Assembly: GCA_934573945.1 (NCBI GenBank)
Contig: CAKTMQ010000059.1
Coordinates: 1-9,027 of the forward strand
Length of the DNA: 9,027 nucleotides
Direction: 5' to 3'
Origin: an uncultured Oscillospiraceae bacterium
Lineage (GTDB): Bacteria > Bacillota > Clostridia > Oscillospirales > Oscillospiraceae
The notes beneath the pieces are model-generated. The model was given only the letters and a program-made list of their open reading frames with translations, made no database searches and had not been told where the DNA came from. Both the position numbers and the translations under genes were made by a program. Every line of letters begins with the position of its first letter. The first letter of the stretch is position 1. This document shows, in pieces, positions 5,281 through 9,027 of this stretch.

Positions 5281-6855
5281 TCAGCTGAGCCGCTGCCAGA
5301 CGTACACCGCCAGATAGGGCGGCATGATGCTGACGGCCTGTCCGCCGCCTGCGGCGGTGGAGGTGAAGTCCATGGTGTGGACGTGGGTGATGCTGGCCGG
5401 GCCGGTGGATACGCTGCGGCTGTTTCCGCCGCCGCCCCAGCTCTCCACATAGGCGCCGCTGCCGCTGCCGCCGGTGCCCACATTGGGGATGTAGTGCTCG
5501 TGGGTCAGCTCCTCGGCGGAGGTGTGGCCGGTGATCTGGTGGCTGTGGGCGGGCAGCTGCTGCACGGTCAGCGTCTGGCTGGCCTGTCCGCCTGTCTTTC
5601 CGGCGGCGTACTGTGTTCCCGCCGCCAGCAGGAAGCGATCCCGGATCCGCTGCCATGTGCCGCCCAGCACTGAGCCGGGATCGGCGGAGGCGGTGGAGAG
5701 ATAGAGGGAGCCCACCGGATACAGCAGATCCAGCAGCGTCTTGCCGCCGACGGTCAGGCTCCCGGCCGCCACCTTTCCGGCCACGGTCACGTCGCCGTCG
5801 AAGCCGGCGTCCCAGGCGCACTGCAGGCTGGGACTGTCCGCCAGCTTGCCGAAGGCGGCACCCACGCCGCCCGCCCGCAGGTGGAAGGCCACCGCCGCGT
5901 TGGAGGAGGTGTAGCTGACGGCGCGGACGCTGCCCACCGTGTCGACGGCGGACAGCTCCACCTCGTAGGTGACATCCTTTTGCAGCCCCCTGGCGATCTG
6001 TTGTGTCAGACCGTCGGTCAGCGCGGTGTAGGCGCCGTAGGCGCCGCCCACCGGGCGGTACCGTGCCCGGAGCGTGACCGCGTTGCGGCCGTCCAGCGGC
6101 CAGCAGGAGCCGGAGGCCTTTACACGCAGACAGGCACCGCCGCTGTCCTCCACGCCGGCGGCATTGCACCGGAAGGCCACGGAGGTCTGAAGGGCGGGCA
6201 TCTGGTAATCGAATACCGACACCGCTGCCGCCGTCACGGTGGTGGTGCGCCCCCGGGAGTCGGTGACGACGGCGGTGGGCGTCAGCGTACCGGCCATGCC
6301 GACAGGGGCGGTAACGCCGGAAAAGCCGCTGACGCTCTGCCCGGCAAAGGTAAAGCGGCAGCCGGCCAGCGCCGCGCCGCCCACGGCGCTGGCCTCCACC
6401 CGGTAGCGCAGGCGGCTCATGCCACGCACCCACAAGCCCCACCGGGACAGAACGCTGTTGTCGTTCACCAGCGAGACGGTAAGGGCGGCGCGGGGACGCA
6501 TGGTGTCCGGCACATAGGCGGTAAAGGCGTAGGTCTTGACGCAGAACCGGGGGTTGCTCAGCTGGGGGATGCTGCTGTTGAACGCCACGGTCATGGTCAG
6601 CTTCCCGGTGCCGGAAACGCTGTTGGGGATGGCCAGCGACAGACTCTCGTCCGGTGTCCAGCGGTATACCACCCGGGTGTCCTCCTGAGAGACGACGGTC
6701 AGCTCCGCGTCACTGACAGCGGCGCTCACGCCCTGAAAGACGTAGCGGAAGCTGAAGGAGAACAGGGCGGAAGGCCGGGTCACCACCAGTGTGTTGGGCT
6801 GGGCGATGGTGATGTCGCCCCAGGAGAGGGTAAAATCTTTTTCCGTTGCAGTCAT
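5281..6855 (-). CDS. Phage tail fibre / receptor-binding protein with collar-like tip
   Basis: 524 residues. Residues about 1-330 are beta-rich repeats of Ig or fibronectin type. VPDTMRPRAALTVSLVNDNS (115-134) resembles the DUF859 siphophage family whose members determine host range. AFGKLADSPSLQCAWDAGFDG (334-354) leads into a trimeric-shaft-like VTVAGKVAAGSLTVGGKTLLD segment. The tip (379-524) has YPVGSLYLSTASADPGSVLGG, then W401, FLLAAG, QLPAHSH (434-439) and a terminal MPPYLAVYVWQR, the layout of tail-collar/short-fibre tips. Histidine pairs HSH (437/439), HEH (452/454) and HVH (491/493) may bind metal. The start at 6855 is preferred over the ATG at 6909: it overlaps the preceding stop as ATGA and has GGAGG at 6862-6866. 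The longer form would overlap the previous gene by 58 nt and begin with an untypical basic stretch. It probably binds the cell surface at the distal end of the particle. Confidence 0.82.
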   Translation of the reverse strand: MTATEKDFTLSWGDITIAQPNTLVVTRPSALFSFSFRYVFQGVSAAVSDAELTVVSQEDTRVVYRWTPDESLSLAIPNSVSGTGKLTMTVAFNSSIPQLSNPRFCVKTYAFTAYVPDTMRPRAALTVSLVNDNSVLSRWGLWVRGMSRLRYRVEASAVGGAALAGCRFTFAGQSVSGFSGVTAPVGMAGTLTPTAVVTDSRGRTTTVTAAAVSVFDYQMPALQTSVAFRCNAAGVEDSGGACLRVKASGSCWPLDGRNAVTLRARYRPVGGAYGAYTALTDGLTQQIARGLQKDVTYEVELSAVDTVGSVRAVSYTSSNAAVAFHLRAGGVGAAFGKLADSPSLQCAWDAGFDGDVTVAGKVAAGSLTVGGKTLLDLLYPVGSLYLSTASADPGSVLGGTWQRIRDRFLLAAGTQYAAGKTGGQASQTLTVQQLPAHSHQITGHTSAEELTHEHYIPNVGTGGSGSGAYVESWGGGGNSRSVSTGPASITHVHTMDFTSTAAGGGQAVSIMPPYLAVYVWQRLS

Positions 6856-7613
6856 GCCGATCCTCCGATCCATTTGAATGCCAGTCCCATGACGCTGTCC
6901 ATGCGCCATGGACCGATGGTGATGCTGTCCAGCACGGTGATGTTGGTGATATACAGCCGGTTGTTGGACACATAGGCGATCTCCGTGCTGTCCTGCCAGA
7001 AGCTGAGCTTCTGGGCGGTGAATACCGCCCGGAAGTTGTTCTGCTCCACCACCTGATGGCCGTCGATCTCCGTGGTGGTGAGGTTCTGCCCCACCGCCAC
7101 GCCGTAGACCGGGCTGGCGCCCTCATAGTAGACGATGCCGGTGCGGATATAGCCCTCCGTGTCCAGTCGGTAGCTGGAAAAGGCGGCGTCCACCGCCTTT
7201 ACGTCCGCCGCCAGATCGCTGCAGAAGCTGTAGTACTGGGTCAGCGCCTCCGGGTTGGCCTCCAGATAGGCGCTCAGCCGCTGCACATAGGTGCCGAACT
7301 GGGACGCGGCCACGTACTCCTCGCCCAGCCGCACCTCCAGCTGCTCCATGCTGCGCCTGACCTGCTGCGCTGTCTTGACGATCATGGACTTGAGGTTGTT
7401 GTACTGCTGCGCCTGATCGGGACTGTCCGCGGCGGCAGCGGTCTTTTTGCCGCTGCGCCGCTGTGCCGCGGCGGTACCGGCAGCGGTGCCGTTTTCCAGA
7501 GAGGACAGCGCCAGATTCAGCTGCTGCGCCATCTGAAAGAGATAGGAGTACTGCTGGGTCAGCTGCTGCTGCACCGAACCGGCAGGGCAGGGGGGCATGG
7601 GCAGGCTGCTCAT
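6852..7613 (-). CDS. Phage structural protein, helical N-terminus and beta-rich C-terminus
   Basis: 253 residues, no signal peptide or membrane segment. Residues about 13-145 are helical and rich in Gln and Ala, interrupted by a low-complexity AAAQRRSGKKTAAAA stretch (48-62). The C-terminal 105 residues are beta-rich, with YYEGASPVYGVAVGQNL, FTAQKLSFWQDSTEIAYVSN and ITNITVLDSITIGPWRMD. This second half resembles conserved, unnamed structural proteins placed before fibre genes in Firmicute phages; I recall the pattern but cannot name a family. Both ends overlap their neighbours by 4 nt (7610-7613 and 6852-6855), so it is translationally coupled to the propeller-like gene and the fibre gene. 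An RBS (AGGGGAG, 7623-7629) lies 9 nt before the ATG. It may be an adaptor between the tail tip and the fibre. Phage structural origin is likely; the specific role is inferred. Confidence 0.65.
   Translation of the reverse strand: MSSLPMPPCPAGSVQQQLTQQYSYLFQMAQQLNLALSSLENGTAAGTAAAQRRSGKKTAAAADSPDQAQQYNNLKSMIVKTAQQVRRSMEQLEVRLGEEYVAASQFGTYVQRLSAYLEANPEALTQYYSFCSDLAADVKAVDAAFSSYRLDTEGYIRTGIVYYEGASPVYGVAVGQNLTTTEIDGHQVVEQNNFRAVFTAQKLSFWQDSTEIAYVSNNRLYITNITVLDSITIGPWRMDSVMGLAFKWIGGSA
6861..6866 (-). promoter_or_regulatory. RBS deciding the tail fibre start
   Basis: GGAGGA on the minus strand lies 5 nt before the ATG at 6855, inside the end of the upstream gene. Together with the ATGA overlap it marks 6855, not 6909, as the fibre start. 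Confidence 0.8.
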
Positions 7614-9027
7614 GGCAGATCACTCCCCTCTCCGTAGACGGCGCTGAGACTGTAGAGGCGGCATCCGCCGCCGCCCTCCAGCCGCAGCCGCAGATGGGGG
7701 CAGCGCACCGGACGCACGGCCAGCAGCCCGGCGCGCAGCTGCCGCGCCCCGCCCTCCAGCCCGCCGGCGTATGCCCAGGTGCGCCCCTCGTCGTAGCTCA
7801 GATAGGCCTTGACCCAGGCGCCGGCCTCCGGCAGCAGCCGCAGGTCGATGCGCTGGAGGTATTTCTGCTCCGGTACGGTCAGCCCCAGATCGCCGGTCTC
7901 CGCCCACCAGTGCAGCTGCGGCTCGTCCGCCGCGCCGCCGCCGTACATGGCGGTGATCCCCTGCGCCATCAGGCCATAGAGCACGCCGTCCCACGCGGCG
8001 AACTGCGTGACGCGCAGGTCATCCTGCCGGTGCCAGAGCTGGCGGCCGGTGTCGTAAACAAACAGGTGCGCCGCCCCGTTTTGCCGGACGGAGAGCCAGT
8101 ACTGTCCCTCCACGGCGCCGCCCACTGCGTTTTCATAGCGCTGCTCACCGAAGGCGGCGGAGACCAGCCGGGGCATACTGCCGTCAAAGGCGTATACCCC
8201 GCCGTCGCCGTGAAAGTAGAGGGTACCGTCCACCACCGCCAGCGAGCGGCTGCTGCCCCGCTTCACACCGGGACACTGCAGCGAGGTGATCTGGTGTGCG
8301 CCGGCGGCGCTGATATAGAGCCGCTCCACGCTGTGTTCCTTGAAGAACAGCACCGTGCCCAGATAGGCGGCTGCGCCGGTAAAGGCGCCGTCGCTGCCCC
8401 GGTCGGCGGCGTAGCTGTCGGTGGAGACGCCGGAAAAGGTGTTCCAGTTGTGGAAGTCCCCCAGAGCGCTGCCGTATACGGCGTTGATGCTCTGGCCGTT
8501 GACGATGCCGTATTTGCAGCCCCACAGGCGGTTGCCGCACTCCACCACAAAGTCCATGTCCGGCACCTCCCGGGACACCGTGACCGGTGTGGTCTGCCGG
8601 CCACTGACGGCGCTGACGGCGCCGATGGTAATGGCATTGTCACTGCACGTCAGCAGCGTCCACACGCCGTCCGCCTCCGCGCCGGTGCAGCCGGAGACGG
8701 TGACGCTGTCCCCGGCGGAAAAGCCCTTTCCGATGCCGGTGGCGGTGATCTGCATTGCCGTGCCGCTCACCGCCTGCCAGATGGCACCGTCGTATTGCAG
8801 CAGCGCCGCGCCGCTGCCGGTGTCCAGCCACAAGTCACCCTCCGCCGGATCGGCGGGCGGCGTGACGCCGGTGGTGTAGTCCCCCAGAGGGCTGCCGTCG
8901 GCGCGGCACAGAGAAAAGTCCACCGTGCCGCTGGTCTCCACGCGGTTTTCCAGACTGCCCGCGTCGCTGAGATCCTGGGTGTTGACGTACTTCTTGTCCG
9001 GCCAGATCAGCAGATATGCCCCCATGC
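7610..9027 (-). CDS. Phage beta-propeller-like neck/nozzle or tail hub protein (5'-truncated)
   Basis: At least 471 residues, running to the right window edge with no stop upstream. The ATG at 9025 encodes the first visible Met, but the start GAYLLIWPDKKYVNT reads like the interior of a protein, so the true start probably lies outside. Numbering from this Met, about 56-136 looks like an inserted pair of small beta modules (EGDLWLDTGSGAALLQYDG; GKGFSAGDSVTVSGCTG). From 160 on there are propeller-blade-like repeats: NRLWGCKYG (165-173), AAYLGTVLFF (219-228), VVDGTLYFHGDGGVYAFDG (264-282), GGAVEGQYWLSV (302-313), AWDGVLYGLMAQG (344-356). The end (about 381-471) is another beta domain. The layout recalls podophage nozzle/gp10-like proteins, but a siphophage tail hub is possible. 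It overlaps the next gene by ATGA. The phage structural call is good; the exact part of the particle is uncertain. Confidence 0.65.
   Translation of the reverse strand, partial: MGAYLLIWPDKKYVNTQDLSDAGSLENRVETSGTVDFSLCRADGSPLGDYTTGVTPPADPAEGDLWLDTGSGAALLQYDGAIWQAVSGTAMQITATGIGKGFSAGDSVTVSGCTGAEADGVWTLLTCSDNAITIGAVSAVSGRQTTPVTVSREVPDMDFVVECGNRLWGCKYGIVNGQSINAVYGSALGDFHNWNTFSGVSTDSYAADRGSDGAFTGAAAYLGTVLFFKEHSVERLYISAAGAHQITSLQCPGVKRGSSRSLAVVDGTLYFHGDGGVYAFDGSMPRLVSAAFGEQRYENAVGGAVEGQYWLSVRQNGAAHLFVYDTGRQLWHRQDDLRVTQFAAWDGVLYGLMAQGITAMYGGGAADEPQLHWWAETGDLGLTVPEQKYLQRIDLRLLPEAGAWVKAYLSYDEGRTWAYAGGLEGGARQLRAGLLAVRPVRCPHLRLRLEGGGGCRLYSLSAVYGEGSDLP

Noticed and set aside
4034..5317. A 427-codon open frame on the + strand opposite the peptidoglycan-binding gene
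   Set aside because: Low-complexity Gly/Gln/Leu-rich shadow, no RBS, crosses the sortase promoter and the intergenic gap at 5228-5280.
5246..6442. A 398-codon open frame on the minus strand overlapping the fibre gene in another phase
   Set aside because: Arg/His/Gly-rich composition typical of frame-shifted GC-rich coding sequence, no RBS, and it lies inside a gene with recognisable fibre motifs.

Overview
The window looks like a chromosomal segment of a GC-rich anaerobic Firmicute, most likely an Oscillospiraceae/Ruminococcaceae-type gut Clostridium. The reasons are an indolepyruvate:ferredoxin oxidoreductase operon (strictly anaerobic amino-acid metabolism), strong AGGAGG-type ribosome binding sites, a class B sortase (Gram-positive), and phage proteins of the kind seen in clostridial phages. 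The genus cannot be fixed from the sequence alone.

Left part (1-1972, + strand): the 3' three quarters of iorA and the complete iorB, spaced by 1 nt and closed by a perfect hairpin terminator. They form the two-subunit enzyme that oxidatively decarboxylates aryl-pyruvates to aryl-acetyl-CoA and reduces ferredoxin.

Middle (about 2004-4062): a monocistronic + strand gene for a six-helix, rhomboid-fold-like membrane protein with a C-terminal Cys/His zinc-ribbon-like tail. It has its own putative promoter and a TTG start backed by a strong RBS. It converges with a minus-strand class B sortase gene, and a 14-bp hairpin between the two probably terminates both. The sortase has its own extended -10 promoter, a lipobox-like signal peptide and an unusual C-terminal tail of seven four-residue D/T/K units.

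Right part (4100-9027, all minus strand): four phage virion-type genes, read from the right edge leftwards. They are a beta-propeller-like, neck/nozzle-like protein (its start lies outside the window), a helical-plus-beta structural protein, a tail fibre/receptor-binding protein with a collar-like HxH-rich tip, and a protein with an N-terminal peptidoglycan-binding domain and a long helical body. The first three are joined by ATGA stop/start overlaps; the fourth follows after a 53-nt gap with its own RBS. This looks like the distal end of a prophage late operon, or of a domesticated or decayed prophage. No integrase, attachment site, holin or catalytic lysin is visible between the last phage gene and the host sortase.

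No RNA genes, CRISPR arrays or insertion sequences were seen, and no stretch over 300 bases lacks a gene. The most interesting parts are the peptidoglycan-binding/helical virion protein at the phage/host junction, the sortase with lipobox and repeat tail, and the probably non-proteolytic rhomboid-like protein with a metal-binding tail.
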